A stretch of DNA of 64,000 nt from the NCBI GenBank assembly GCA_902527215.1, contig CABZOF010000004.1:1-64000 (forward strand), given 5' to 3'. Positions 26,873-35,961 of this stretch are shown piece by piece. The notes below the pieces were generated by a model. The model saw only the letters and a list, made by a program, of their open reading frames with translations. It made no database searches and was not told where the DNA came from. How positions within the stretch are numbered: the stretch's first letter is position 1; every line of letters starts with the position of its first letter. The DNA is from an uncultured Pelagibacteraceae bacterium (GTDB taxonomy: Bacteria; Pseudomonadota; Alphaproteobacteria; Pelagibacterales; Pelagibacteraceae). The position numbers were made by a program, and so were the translations under genes.

Positions 26873-27469
26873 TTACTTTTCTAATAAAAAAATACCTAAT
26901 TCAGATATTAGGTTTTTATATTTTAAATTTGAAGTTGTAATATTTGAAATTTTCTCTCCATTTAAAGAAATTGATTTATAAATATTAACTCTTTTGTTGT
27001 TACAAAAATTATAAAAGTCTTGAATTGTACACATATGTAGGTTGGGAGTATTATACCATTGATAAGGTAAATTTTTTGTAACTGGCATTTCTCCTTTTAA
27101 TAGCAAATCTAATCTAACTTTCCAATGTCCAAAATTTGGAATTGTAACAATTACCTTTTTTCCTACTCGTAATAAATTTTTAATAACATTTTCTGGGCTC
27201 ATAAATGCTTGAAGAGTTTGACTTAATATTACGTAATCAAATGATAAATCTGGAAATTGCTTTAAATCATTCTCTGCGTTACCTTCAATAACAGCTAAAC
27301 CTTTAGATAAACATTTTTTTACTTTTTCTTTAGAAATTTCAAGTCCTCTAACATCTACTACTTTATTTTTTAATAGATATTCCATCAAAATTCCATCACC
27401 ACATCCAACGTCCAAGACTCTTGATTTTTCCTCAATAAACTTAGAAATAACTTTAAATTCTTCTTTCAT
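26873..27469 (-). CDS. metW: MetW methyltransferase-like protein
   Basis: The 198-residue class I SAM-methyltransferase fold has the SAM-binding VLDVGCGDGILMEYL and FDYVILSQTLQAF motifs. MetW works with MetX in methionine synthesis in many alpha- and betaproteobacteria, though its exact reaction is not settled. Its start overlaps the metX stop by 17 bases, so translation is coupled. It should be under the same SAM-II control as metX. Confidence 0.93.
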   Translation of the reverse strand: MKEEFKVISKFIEEKSRVLDVGCGDGILMEYLLKNKVVDVRGLEISKEKVKKCLSKGLAVIEGNAENDLKQFPDLSFDYVILSQTLQAFMSPENVIKNLLRVGKKVIVTIPNFGHWKVRLDLLLKGEMPVTKNLPYQWYNTPNLHMCTIQDFYNFCNNKRVNIYKSISLNGEKISNITTSNLKYKNLISELGIFLLEK

Positions 27470-28568
27470 TGATATTAGAATAAGTTGTATTTAAATAATT
27501 TTTAATAGTGCTTAAAAAATCTGGTACGTCTAATAGAAAGGAATCGTGGCCTTTGTCGGTTTTTATTTCTACAAAACCAACATCAGCACCAATTGCATTA
27601 AGTGCTATTACAATTTCTTTATTCTCAGAGGTTGGGTATAACCAATCAGAAGTAAAGGAAATGATGAAAAATTTTGTTTTGGTATCTTTAAATGCTTTGG
27701 AAAGGTTTCCTCCGTATTGTTTAGTTAAATCAAAGTAATCCATCGCTCTAGTGATATACAAATAACTATTTGCATCGAATCTATCTACAAATACAGAACC
27801 TTGATATCTCAAATAACTCTCAATTTGAAAGTCAGCATCAAATCCAAATTTAAAATCAGATCTTTCTTGAAGATTCCTTCCAAACTTCTCTTGTAAACCT
27901 TGTTTTGATAAATACGTGATATGAGCAGCCATTCTAGCAACAGCCAAACCTTTATCTGGATTTGTTGATTTTTCATCATACAATCCCTCATTCCAATTGC
28001 TATCAGACATTATTGCTTGTCTTCCAAGTTCATTAAAAGCAATATTTTGAGCTGAATGACTAGCCGTACAAGCAATTGGTAAAGCTACTCTAGCCTTATT
28101 CGGAAAGTTCGATACGAATTGTAAAACTTGCATTCCACCCATGGAGCCCCCAGCAACTGCAAATAATTTTTCTATTTTTAGGTAATCTAATAGATTGTAT
28201 TGAGCGTTAACCATGTCGTTAATTGTAATGACAGGAAAATTTGTACCTATAGGTTTATTGGTCAAAGGATCAATAATTCCTGGTCCGTAGGATCCCATAC
28301 ATCCACCAATAACATTCGCACAAATAACAAAAAATTTATCAGTATCGAATGCCTTACCTGGACCAACTGCATAGTTCCACCAACCCTCTTTTTTTGTAAT
28401 TGGATTGATTCCTGAAGCATACTGGTCGCCAGTTAGAGCATGAAAAATTAATATAGCATTATCTTTCTTCTCATTAAGATTTCCATAGGTCTCATAAGCT
28501 AATGGAAAGTTCGAAATTTCTTTGCCACAATCAAGCTTAAGAGTTTTCTCAATAATTATATTTTTCAT
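27453..28568 (-). CDS. metX: Homoserine O-acyltransferase MetX
   Basis: MetX acylates homoserine (acetyl- or succinyl-CoA) as the entry to methionine synthesis. The 371-residue alpha/beta-hydrolase fold has the nucleophile Ser in AGGSMGGMQVLQF, the oxyanion region IIFHALTGDQYASG and the C-terminal catalytic Asp/His in TSDWLYPTSE and DKGHDSFLLD. Whether the donor is acetyl- or succinyl-CoA cannot be told by eye. A SAM-II riboswitch lies 52 bases upstream of the ATG. Confidence 0.95.
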   Translation of the reverse strand: MKNIIIEKTLKLDCGKEISNFPLAYETYGNLNEKKDNAILIFHALTGDQYASGINPITKKEGWWNYAVGPGKAFDTDKFFVICANVIGGCMGSYGPGIIDPLTNKPIGTNFPVITINDMVNAQYNLLDYLKIEKLFAVAGGSMGGMQVLQFVSNFPNKARVALPIACTASHSAQNIAFNELGRQAIMSDSNWNEGLYDEKSTNPDKGLAVARMAAHITYLSKQGLQEKFGRNLQERSDFKFGFDADFQIESYLRYQGSVFVDRFDANSYLYITRAMDYFDLTKQYGGNLSKAFKDTKTKFFIISFTSDWLYPTSENKEIVIALNAIGADVGFVEIKTDKGHDSFLLDVPDFLSTIKNYLNTTYSNINERRI

Positions 28569-28595
28569 TTAATTTAAATTACTCATAAAAATTTT

Positions 28596-28613
28596 GCTGA
28601 AATGAATTGTGAG
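28596..28613 (-). promoter_or_regulatory. Candidate anti-aptamer segment downstream of SAM-II
   Basis: The minus-strand segment CTCACAATTCATTTCAGC is complementary to the aptamer segment GCTGA(tttaac)TGAATTGCGAG at 28646-28667. GAG/CTC, seven bases TGAATTG/CAATTCA and GCTGA/TCAGC pair, with one mismatch and one bulge. Pairing would break the aptamer core. It is followed by AAAATTTTT. The complementarity is seen directly; a switching role is inferred. Confidence 0.45.
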
Positions 28614-28619
28614 AAAAAA

Positions 28620-28669
28620 ACTTATTTAGCAGGTTTTTTAAAGCGCTCGCAATTCAGTTAAATCAGCGC
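28620..28669 (-). ncRNA. SAM-II riboswitch (metX leader)
   Basis: The minus-strand leader of metX matches the SAM-II aptamer closely. It opens GCGCTGATTTAACTGAATTG, then the P1-closing CGAGCGC, an A-rich stretch, then CTGCTAAATAAG. P1 pairs GCGCT with AGCGC; GATTTAA and GCTAAA are the conserved SAM-II core segments that form the pseudoknot. SAM-II aptamers bind S-adenosylmethionine and repress methionine synthesis genes in alphaproteobacteria. The aptamer begins about seven bases after the predicted -10, so it is the very 5' end of the message. Confidence 0.92.
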
Positions 28670-28675
28670 AAAAAG

Positions 28676-28704
28676 CTTTTATAAGATAGCTTTTTAGATG
28701 TCAA
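28676..28704 (-). promoter_or_regulatory. Promoter for the riboswitch-metX-metW-gloB transcript
   Basis: On the minus strand a perfect TTGACA (28699-28704) is followed after 15-17 bases by TATAAA/TAAAAG. The predicted start is at the first base of the SAM-II aptamer. This fits a leader in which the riboswitch is the first element transcribed. Confidence 0.65.
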
Positions 28705-28768
28705 TTTTTTTAGAATTATTGATTGTATTATCTAATTATCTGACTATTTATTAATAAAACTAAGCATC

Positions 28769-29854
28769 ATGAATACTCCATTATTTAGAAAATTAAACCT
28801 AGAGGTCTACAAGCCTGGAAGATCCTTCTTAAATAAAAAAAAAAGTATTATAAAATTATCAGCTAATGAATCAGCCTTAGGAATGAGTAAAAATGCTAAT
28901 AAGGTAATAATAAAATCCAAAAATAATATATCAAAGTATCCGGATGGGAAATTTAAGGAATTAACGTCCACAATTTCAAAAAAATATAATTGCAAACAAA
29001 ATCAGATTATATGTGGATCTGGATCTGACGAAATTATTCAAATGCTATGTCAGTTATTTTTGAACAAAGGAGATGAAGTAGTCGTGCCAGAGTACAGTTT
29101 TTTAATGTACAGAATTTATGCAAAAATAGTAGGAGCAAAAGTTATATTTTCTAAAGAAAAAAATTTTAAGGTATCAAATGATGAAATTATAAAAAAAACA
29201 ACTAAAAGAACAAAGATTGTATTTATAGCTAATCCAAATAATCCTACAGGTACATATATTTCTAAAAATCAACTATTAGACTTAAGGAAACGATTAAATA
29301 AAAAAATTTTATTGGTAGTCGATGATGCATATTTTGAATATATGTTAAATAAAGATTATATATCAGGCTTGGAACTTTTTAAAAATCAAAATAATGTATT
29401 TATATTAAGAACTTTTTCAAAAATTTATGGTCTTGCATCTCTGAGAGTTGGATGGGGTTACGGAAGTAAAAAAATTGTGGATGCTTTATATAAAATTAAA
29501 CCTCCATTTAATGTAAATAAGATAGCACAGGAATGTGCGGTTGAGTCCCTCAAAGATAAAAGTTTTATAAAAAAATCTATAAAACATAATTTAGATTGGG
29601 CTAGAAAAATAAAAAAAATAATGAATTCTTATAACATTCAAACAAATGAAATTGGACCAAATTTTTTTCTTTTAGATTTTAAATGTTGTAAATTAAATGC
29701 AAGTTTTGTTGAGAGAAATCTTGAAAAATCAGGAATTATTCTTAGAGAAATGAATTCGTATGGTATTAAAAATTGTTTAAGGCTTACAATTGGAAATGTG
29801 AAAGAAAATATACTTTTAATTAAACAGATTAAAAAAATTTTTAAAAATGTTTAA
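28769..29854 (+). CDS. hisC: Histidinol-phosphate / aromatic aminotransferase (HisC family)
   Basis: This is a 361-residue PLP aminotransferase of the HisC family. It has NPNNPTGT, VVDDAYFEY and the PLP-lysine region RTFSKIYGLASLRVGWGYGS, with Arg near the end (NCLRLTIG). HisC-type enzymes act on histidinol phosphate and also on phenylpyruvate, prephenate or 4-hydroxyphenylpyruvate. Its eight-base overlap with a tyrA-like gene suggests a role in tyrosine/phenylalanine synthesis as well as, or instead of, histidine synthesis. It is transcribed divergently from metX. Confidence 0.85.
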   Translation: MNTPLFRKLNLEVYKPGRSFLNKKKSIIKLSANESALGMSKNANKVIIKSKNNISKYPDGKFKELTSTISKKYNCKQNQIICGSGSDEIIQMLCQLFLNKGDEVVVPEYSFLMYRIYAKIVGAKVIFSKEKNFKVSNDEIIKKTTKRTKIVFIANPNNPTGTYISKNQLLDLRKRLNKKILLVVDDAYFEYMLNKDYISGLELFKNQNNVFILRTFSKIYGLASLRVGWGYGSKKIVDALYKIKPPFNVNKIAQECAVESLKDKSFIKKSIKHNLDWARKIKKIMNSYNIQTNEIGPNFFLLDFKCCKLNASFVERNLEKSGIILREMNSYGIKNCLRLTIGNVKENILLIKQIKKIFKNV

Positions 29855-30746
29855 AAATATATTAATCGTTGGTTGTGGATTAATTGGATCCTCAATTCTA
29901 AGAGCATCTATAAATAAAAAAATTTCTAAAAACTTTTTTGTTTACGAAAAATCAAAAAAACATTTTAGAGAAATAAAAAAAATAAATAAAAAAATAATTA
30001 TTTTAAAGAAACTAGATAATAAAATTTCAGATATTGATCTTGTTATACTTGCTACTCCGATGAGTCAGTATGAAAGAGTTATCCCCTTTTTAAATAAGTA
30101 TTTAAATAAAAAATCTTTAATTACCGATGTGGGCTCCACAAAGGAAAATGTTAAAAAATTAAAAAATAAGAGCCTTCCAAAGTCACTTGACTGGATTATG
30201 AGTCATCCGATATCTGGATCAGAGGTAAGTGGACCAAAGTATGGGAGTAAAAGTCTATTTATAAATAAATGGTGCATAGTTTTTAGTGACAAAAACAAAG
30301 TTAAACAGAAAAAATTGGTTAATTTTTGGAAAAAAATTGGTTCTAAAGTAATAATTATGGATGAGAAAGTTCACGATAAGATATTTTCAATTACAAGTCA
30401 TTTACCCCACTTAATAGCTTACAATTTAATAAAGACTGCCCAAGATTTTCAAAAAACTCAAAAAAAAGATATAATTAAATTTAGTGCAGGAGGGTTAAGA
30501 GATTTTTCAAGGATAGCCGCATCAAACGAAATTATGTGGAGAGATATTTTTTTTAATAACAAAAAAAATGTTGTTAGTGCAATTAATTTATTTATTAAAA
30601 ATTTAGAATCTTTTAAAAAAAATATTAAAAATTTAGATGACAATACATTGAGAAAAAAATTGGTTAATTCAAAAAAAGTAAGACAGCAAATATTGAATTT
30701 AAAACAAGATATAGCGAAGCCAGATTTTGGAAGAGATCAAAACTAA
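29847..30746 (+). CDS. tyrA: Prephenate/arogenate dehydrogenase
   Basis: The 299-residue NAD(P)-dependent dehydrogenase of tyrosine synthesis has the Rossmann motif VGCGLIGSSILRASI, TDVGSTKENV, and the prephenate-binding SHPISGSEVSGPKYGS and the late ITSHLPHLIAYN segments. The preceding hisC overlaps by eight bases. Together they can convert prephenate to tyrosine; whether prephenate or arogenate is the substrate is not evident. It converges on an NlpC/P60 gene, sharing the stop quartet CTAA. Confidence 0.88.
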   Translation: MFKNILIVGCGLIGSSILRASINKKISKNFFVYEKSKKHFREIKKINKKIIILKKLDNKISDIDLVILATPMSQYERVIPFLNKYLNKKSLITDVGSTKENVKKLKNKSLPKSLDWIMSHPISGSEVSGPKYGSKSLFINKWCIVFSDKNKVKQKKLVNFWKKIGSKVIIMDEKVHDKIFSITSHLPHLIAYNLIKTAQDFQKTQKKDIIKFSAGGLRDFSRIAASNEIMWRDIFFNNKKNVVSAINLFIKNLESFKKNIKNLDDNTLRKKLVNSKKVRQQILNLKQDIAKPDFGRDQN

Positions 30747-31498
30747 ATTGATATAATTTTAATTACTTTTAGATGTGTAGTTTTTTCAATTAATTTAATG
30801 GTTTTTATTATTGGCATTATTATTACTTTTTTTCTTGGACCATATGCGTGAATTAATTCTTTTGTATTTAAACAAACTGCAACATGTCCTTTCCAAAAAA
30901 TAATATCTCCTTTCTTAAAAACTCTTTTATTCTTAAAACCTTTTTTGATTTTAACTTGGTCTTTTGTATCTCTAGGAAAGAACTTATGGTTATATTTATA
31001 AAAAATTTGGAGTAATGCCGAACAATCAATACCATCAAAAGTTTTGCCACCCCATTTATATTTAATATTTAAAAAAAGTTTAAATATTTTACTAAAATTG
31101 TTATTTCTTTTATTTAATCTTTGTAATTCATTTAATTTTATCCATTTATTCTTTTCAAACATTACAAAGTTTTTTTTTTTATTTATAATCTGAATTTCAG
31201 ATGAAAATGGAAGGTATTTTTTTGTTAAAAATTTAATATTGTTTTTTGGTTTATTATAAATCTTTGATTTTAATATACTGACTTTGTGAGTTTTGTTTAA
31301 AACTTTATTAAATTTTTTGATTTTTATAAAACCTGAGTAATTGTCAAAATCAGTTATGATCTTAAAAAAATCTTTCTTTTTTCCAATTATCCTAAATTTT
31401 TCACCGTAAATTAATTGTGTACTTATATTCGATTTCTTTGAGGCCAGCTCATAAACGTTTAAATAGGAATTCTTACAGAAATAGCTATTTTGCACCAA
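30743..31498 (-). CDS. NlpC/P60 peptidoglycan endopeptidase with SH3-like N-terminus
   Basis: The 251-residue protein has an SH3-like N-terminal part (~20-125) and a C-terminal NlpC/P60 cysteine peptidase domain. The catalytic triad is visible as Cys159 in GIDCSALLQ, His205 in KGHVAVCL and His217 in LIHAYG. Such enzymes (YkfC-like) cleave gamma-D-Glu-diamino-acid bonds in murein peptides. No signal peptide is seen, which fits a cytoplasmic peptide-recycling role. It starts inside the 3' end of the AmpG-like gene (TTG 31498 or GTG 31495), so the two are coupled. Confidence 0.85.
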   Translation of the reverse strand: MVQNSYFCKNSYLNVYELASKKSNISTQLIYGEKFRIIGKKKDFFKIITDFDNYSGFIKIKKFNKVLNKTHKVSILKSKIYNKPKNNIKFLTKKYLPFSSEIQIINKKKNFVMFEKNKWIKLNELQRLNKRNNNFSKIFKLFLNIKYKWGGKTFDGIDCSALLQIFYKYNHKFFPRDTKDQVKIKKGFKNKRVFKKGDIIFWKGHVAVCLNTKELIHAYGPRKKVIIMPIIKTIKLIEKTTHLKVIKIISI

Positions 31499-32858
31499 TT
31501 TTAACTTTTTTCCTTATAAACCAAAGACAAATTAGTGATGGTATCACCATTACAGTTGTTATTATAAAAAATGTACCCCAGTCTCCATTTAGCCAATCTA
31601 CTAGTGCACCTGATGAAGAGGCAAGGGTAGTTCTTCCAGCAGTTCCGATGGATGCTAATAATGCATATTGGGTTGCCGTGTAGGTCCTATCTACTAATAA
31701 AGAAATAAAAGCAACAAATGCAACTGTTGCAAATGCAGCTGTTATATCATCAGCTATCACAGCTATTGCAAATAATAATTCTGATTTACCTGTCCAGGCC
31801 AATAATGCAAAAAGTAAATTAGTTACAGCCATCAAACCTCCAGCAAAAAACATAGTTTTGATTGTTCCAGCTTTCATAGCCATTACACCACCTATTAAAG
31901 TGAAAACAACGGTTGTTATCCATCCTAATCCTTTAGAATAAATTGCTATTTGTCCTTTTGAAAATCCAATTTCTTTATAAAAAACAATAGACATACGTCC
32001 CAAAAATGCTTCACCTATTTTAAATAAAAACACAAATCCTAATATCCCAACTGCAATTGCAAAACCATTTTTCTTGAAAAAACTTATTATTGGTCCACCA
32101 ATAGTTCCCGAAATGTAAGCAATAAAATTTGTTAAAACATTATTTGATCCAAGCTTGTTTATAATCATTTGATCTGTTTCTTTTTGATTATTTAGTTTGT
32201 TGTTATCAATTGGTTCATGAACAAACATCAAACAAATATTCATTAAAATAATTAAAACACCTAAAACTAAAAAAGTAGCTTGCCAATAATCTGCTACCCC
32301 CATATTTTGAAAAAATTCAGCAGTAAATAATGCTACAACGCCTCCTAATTTATAACCAGTCCACCAACCAACTACTGCCATAGCTGCACCTGCTGCCATG
32401 GATTTCCCCTCATTTGCATCAATTTGTTCAATTCTCAACGCATCAACAGTTATATCTTGGGTTGCAGAAGCTATTGCAATTATTAATCCAACACTAATCA
32501 AAAGTGCTAAATTTTGTGTAGGATTTATAAAACTCCAAACTATCAAGCTTAGTAAAATGATTAATTGCATTAAGACGATCCAACCTCGTCTATGTCCTAA
32601 TTTTTTTGTCAAAAGCGGAATTTGTATTCTATCAATTATTGGAGCCCATAAATAATTAAAAGCATAAACTCCAAATATTAATCCTGCCCAACCAATTGTT
32701 GATCTACTTAATCCTTCTTCTTTTAGCCAAAGACTTAAGCTACTTGCAATTAATACCCATGGAAAACCACTTATTGCTCCTAGAAGCAATATTCTTAACA
32801 TCCTTATATCTTTATAAACTAATAATGAGTCGACCCAGCTCTGTTTTGTTTCAGACAT
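31485..32858 (-). CDS. ampG: AmpG-like muropeptide permease (MFS, PAT family)
   Basis: The protein has about 12 membrane segments and the AmpG/PAT pattern: GFPWVLIASSLSLWLKEEG near the N-terminus, FNYLWAPIIDRI, GHRRGWIVLMQ and ASATQDITVDALRIE. AmpG imports anhydromuropeptides from the periplasm. I choose the ATG at 32858 (MSETKQSW, 457 residues) because GGAGG lies nine bases upstream and the ATG overlaps the trkH stop as TAATG; an ATG at 32873 lies within trkH and ahead of that site. The next gene is an NlpC/P60 peptidase, consistent with muropeptide recycling. Confidence 0.82.
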   Translation of the reverse strand: MSETKQSWVDSLLVYKDIRMLRILLLGAISGFPWVLIASSLSLWLKEEGLSRSTIGWAGLIFGVYAFNYLWAPIIDRIQIPLLTKKLGHRRGWIVLMQLIILLSLIVWSFINPTQNLALLISVGLIIAIASATQDITVDALRIEQIDANEGKSMAAGAAMAVVGWWTGYKLGGVVALFTAEFFQNMGVADYWQATFLVLGVLIILMNICLMFVHEPIDNNKLNNQKETDQMIINKLGSNNVLTNFIAYISGTIGGPIISFFKKNGFAIAVGILGFVFLFKIGEAFLGRMSIVFYKEIGFSKGQIAIYSKGLGWITTVVFTLIGGVMAMKAGTIKTMFFAGGLMAVTNLLFALLAWTGKSELLFAIAVIADDITAAFATVAFVAFISLLVDRTYTATQYALLASIGTAGRTTLASSSGALVDWLNGDWGTFFIITTVMVIPSLICLWFIRKKVKIGAK

Positions 32859-34306
32859 TAATATTTCCTCCAAAATGACGGAATAAATAATACTAATACA
32901 GCAAATAATTCTAATCTACCTAAAATCATCGCTAAACTCAAAACCCACTTCGAAAAATCAGATAAATTTGAAAAATTTCCATTTGGACCAATAATATCGC
33001 CTAAACCAGGCCCTACATTTGATATAGATGTTGCAGCAGCAGATATTGATGTAGTCAAATCTAAACCACTTGTTGATAAAAGAGCAGTTATAACAAAAAA
33101 AATTACAATATATAAAAATATAAAGGAAATAATTGATGCTAAAAACTTTTCATCAATATTATTATTTTCATATTTTATTTTAAATATACCTCTTGGATAA
33201 ATTATTTTCTTAAGTTGAACAGATATAAACTGGAATAAAATTTGGACTCTAAATATTTTAATTCCACAAGCCGTAGAGCCTGCACAACCACCGATAAACA
33301 TAAGAATAAGAAAATAAATTAATGGGAATTGTCCCCAATCGTTAAAGTTTTGAGTTACATAACCAGTACCAGTTAAAATCGATATTACATTAAATACAAC
33401 TGACCTAATGCTGGTATCAAAAAAACTCTGATTTTTTATAATTAAATATAAATACATTAAGACAATTGAAAAAATTACAATTATTATAAAAGTTTTAATT
33501 TGAGTATCTGTAAAAAATATTTTTTTGTCTCCATTTAAGTATTTGACGTAGGCAATAAAAGGAATACTTCCTAAAACAATAAATATTATTGATGTAAATT
33601 CTATTAAAAAATTATCAAAGAAACCGATAGACTCATTATAATTTGAGAATCCTCCAGTTGCTATTGTTGTCATTGAGTGAACTATGCTATCAAAAAAGTT
33701 CATCCCAAATATTTTATAACATAATGCACATACAAAAGTTAATCCTGAGTATACCAAGATTAGTCTCAATGCTACTTCTTTTGATCTAGGTAAAATTTTT
33801 TCTGGAGTATCACTTGTGGATATAATGAACAGCTGCATTCCACCAATATTCATAAGCGGCATTAAAGTAATTGCCATAACGATAATACCAATTCCGCCTA
33901 GCCATTGAAGCATTCCTCTCCACAAAAGAATACTTTTGGGTGTTTCATTTAAGTTTGTGATTATAGTTGATCCAGTTGTAGTAATACCTGACATGCTCTC
34001 AAAAAATGCATCTGTTGTACTCAATTCAATTTCAGAAAATATAAATGGAAGTGAACCAAAAATAGCAATACTCAACCAAGATAAAGCTGTTAAAAGGAAG
34101 GCTTGTGGTAAAGTAATTTTCCTATCATGATCTAAATTTGTAAGTAAAAAAAGAATTCCAAAAATAATAGTTACAATTCCAGAACTTATGAAACCAGAGT
34201 CGAGTTCATTATAAAAAAACTGCGCTAAAATTGGCGCAATCATCGACAAACCTAAAATAATTTGCAAAACTCCCAGCGTAAAGAAAACTGTTTTATAATT
34301 GGACAT
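32858..34306 (-). CDS. trkH: Trk/Ktr-type potassium uptake membrane subunit
   Basis: The 482-residue protein has four M1-P-M2 units of the TrkH/KtrB family. The selectivity-filter loops are visible as SGITTTGSTI, TIATGGFSN, TGTGYVTQN and a fourth at TSISNVGPGLGDI. It moves K+ across the inner membrane with a TrkA-type regulatory subunit, which is not in this window. The ATG at 34306 lies in one copy of a ten-base direct repeat that also supplies an out-of-frame ATG 13 bases upstream. Confidence 0.93.
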   Translation of the reverse strand: MSNYKTVFFTLGVLQIILGLSMIAPILAQFFYNELDSGFISSGIVTIIFGILFLLTNLDHDRKITLPQAFLLTALSWLSIAIFGSLPFIFSEIELSTTDAFFESMSGITTTGSTIITNLNETPKSILLWRGMLQWLGGIGIIVMAITLMPLMNIGGMQLFIISTSDTPEKILPRSKEVALRLILVYSGLTFVCALCYKIFGMNFFDSIVHSMTTIATGGFSNYNESIGFFDNFLIEFTSIIFIVLGSIPFIAYVKYLNGDKKIFFTDTQIKTFIIIVIFSIVLMYLYLIIKNQSFFDTSIRSVVFNVISILTGTGYVTQNFNDWGQFPLIYFLILMFIGGCAGSTACGIKIFRVQILFQFISVQLKKIIYPRGIFKIKYENNNIDEKFLASIISFIFLYIVIFFVITALLSTSGLDLTTSISAAATSISNVGPGLGDIIGPNGNFSNLSDFSKWVLSLAMILGRLELFAVLVLFIPSFWRKY

Positions 34307-34320
34307 TTTGATTGGACATT
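34298..34320. repeat. Ten-base direct repeat duplicating the trkH start region
   Basis: The bases ATTGGACATT occur at 34298-34307 and again at 34311-34320. On the minus strand this puts ATGTCCAAT twice, 13 bases apart. The downstream copy is the trkH start. The upstream copy opens an eight-codon frame in another register that stops inside trkH codon 5. Confidence 0.7.
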
Positions 34321-34392
34321 ATTTTATGGTAAATAAATTTCAACTCTATAAGAATTATTAAAAACGTTATTTTATAGGCTGTTTAATTAAAA

Positions 34393-35961
34393 GTGATAGA
34401 TAAAACTAACATAGACAAAACAAATGCTTGGCCCTTTGTTGAAGCTAAAAAGCTTCTAAGAGATAGAAAAAAAAATATTGAAAAAAAGGGAAAAATAATA
34501 CTTCAAACAGGATATGGTCCTAGTGGCTTACCTCACATTGGTACCTTTGGCGAAGTGGCAAGAACCTCCATGATTGTTAACGCCTTAAATCATTTAACAG
34601 ATCTTCCTAAAGAAATAATTACATTTTCTGACGATATGGATGGACTAAGAAAAGTGCCTGACAATATTCCTAATTCAAAAAAACTAGAGCAAAATCTTCA
34701 TAAACCTTTAACTCAAGTTCCAGATCCTTTTGGGAAATTTAATAGTTTTGGAGAGCACAATAATGAAATGTTAAAAAACTTTTTAAATAAATTTAATTTT
34801 AGATATAATTTTAAAAGTTCTACACTTTTATATAAATCTGGTTTTTTTAATGACTCATTAAAATTAATTTTAGAAAATTATGAGGGAATAATGAATATAA
34901 TTATTCCCACGCTTGGTAAAGAAAGGCAAAAAACTTATTCTCCATTTTTACCGATATGTCCAGACACAGGGGTTGTATTGGAGATACCAGTTTCAGAACT
35001 AGATACCAAAAACTCAAAAATAATTTTTGATAACAATGGTAAAAAACTAGAACAAAGTATTTTAGATGGTAATTGTAAGTTACAATGGAAAGTAGATTGG
35101 GCTATGAGATGGTACGCTTTAGATATTGATTTTGAAATGTATGGGAAAGATTTGATTGAGAGTGCGATTTTATCAACAAAAATCATAAAATTATTAGGAA
35201 AAACAAATCCGTCTGGGTTTGCATATGAATTATTTTTAGATGAAAAAGGTGAAAAAATATCAAAGTCAAAAGGAAATGGTATCACCATTGATCAATGGTT
35301 AGAATATGCCTCGCCCGAAAGTCTCTCATTATATATGTACCAAAATCCAAAACGAGCAAAAAAACTTTATAGAGAAGTAGTACCAAAAGCTGTCGATGAG
35401 TATCTTGATTTTGTTGAAAAAAGTAAAACTCAAAACGAACTTCAAAAACTTATGAATCCTGTTTGGCATGTTCATAATTCAGAGATTCCAGATGAAAATT
35501 CAATTATGTCCTTTTCTATGTTATTAAATTTAGTTGAGACTAGCAACGCTGATAATAAAGAATTACTTTGGAAATTTGTTAAGAAATATAAGAAAGATAT
35601 TAATGAAGATATGCATCCAATTTTTGACAACTTAATATCTTATGCAATTAAATATTTTAATGACGCTATAAAATCTAAAAAGACTTATAAAAAACCAAAT
35701 GAAAGTGAAAAGAATGCTTTAGTGGCTCTAGTAAACTCTTTAGATAATTGCGATGACACAATGAAACCTGAGGATATTCAGACTACAATTTATACAGTTG
35801 GCAAAGAAAATGGTTATAAAGAAAATTTGCGAGATTGGTTCAAATTAATATATGAGGTAGTTTTTGGGGTAGAAAATGGACCACGATTTGGTTTTTTTAT
35901 AAGCTTTTTTGGAGTTCAAGAAACTAAAGAATTAATAAAAAGTAAATTAGAAAATGTTTAA
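34393..35961 (+). CDS. lysS: Lysyl-tRNA synthetase, class I
   Basis: The 522-residue class I LysRS (archaeal type, also typical of alphaproteobacteria) charges tRNA-Lys. The HIGH-type motif is in PSGLPHIGTFGE and the KMSKS-type motif is KISKSKGN. The family's WAMRWYALDIDFEMYGKDL segment lies between. The start is GTG; no ATG lies near and no Shine-Dalgarno is seen. It overlaps pyrD by eight bases. No class II lysS is present in this window. Confidence 0.95.
   Translation: MIDKTNIDKTNAWPFVEAKKLLRDRKKNIEKKGKIILQTGYGPSGLPHIGTFGEVARTSMIVNALNHLTDLPKEIITFSDDMDGLRKVPDNIPNSKKLEQNLHKPLTQVPDPFGKFNSFGEHNNEMLKNFLNKFNFRYNFKSSTLLYKSGFFNDSLKLILENYEGIMNIIIPTLGKERQKTYSPFLPICPDTGVVLEIPVSELDTKNSKIIFDNNGKKLEQSILDGNCKLQWKVDWAMRWYALDIDFEMYGKDLIESAILSTKIIKLLGKTNPSGFAYELFLDEKGEKISKSKGNGITIDQWLEYASPESLSLYMYQNPKRAKKLYREVVPKAVDEYLDFVEKSKTQNELQKLMNPVWHVHNSEIPDENSIMSFSMLLNLVETSNADNKELLWKFVKKYKKDINEDMHPIFDNLISYAIKYFNDAIKSKKTYKKPNESEKNALVALVNSLDNCDDTMKPEDIQTTIYTVGKENGYKENLRDWFKLIYEVVFGVENGPRFGFFISFFGVQETKELIKSKLENV

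Noticed and set aside
28569..28620. A second aptamer (SAM-V type) after SAM-II, as reported in tandem arrangements in marine bacteria
   Set aside because: The segment lacks the conserved CTGATTTA-like and GCTAA-like core; what it contains is a complement of the SAM-II core instead.
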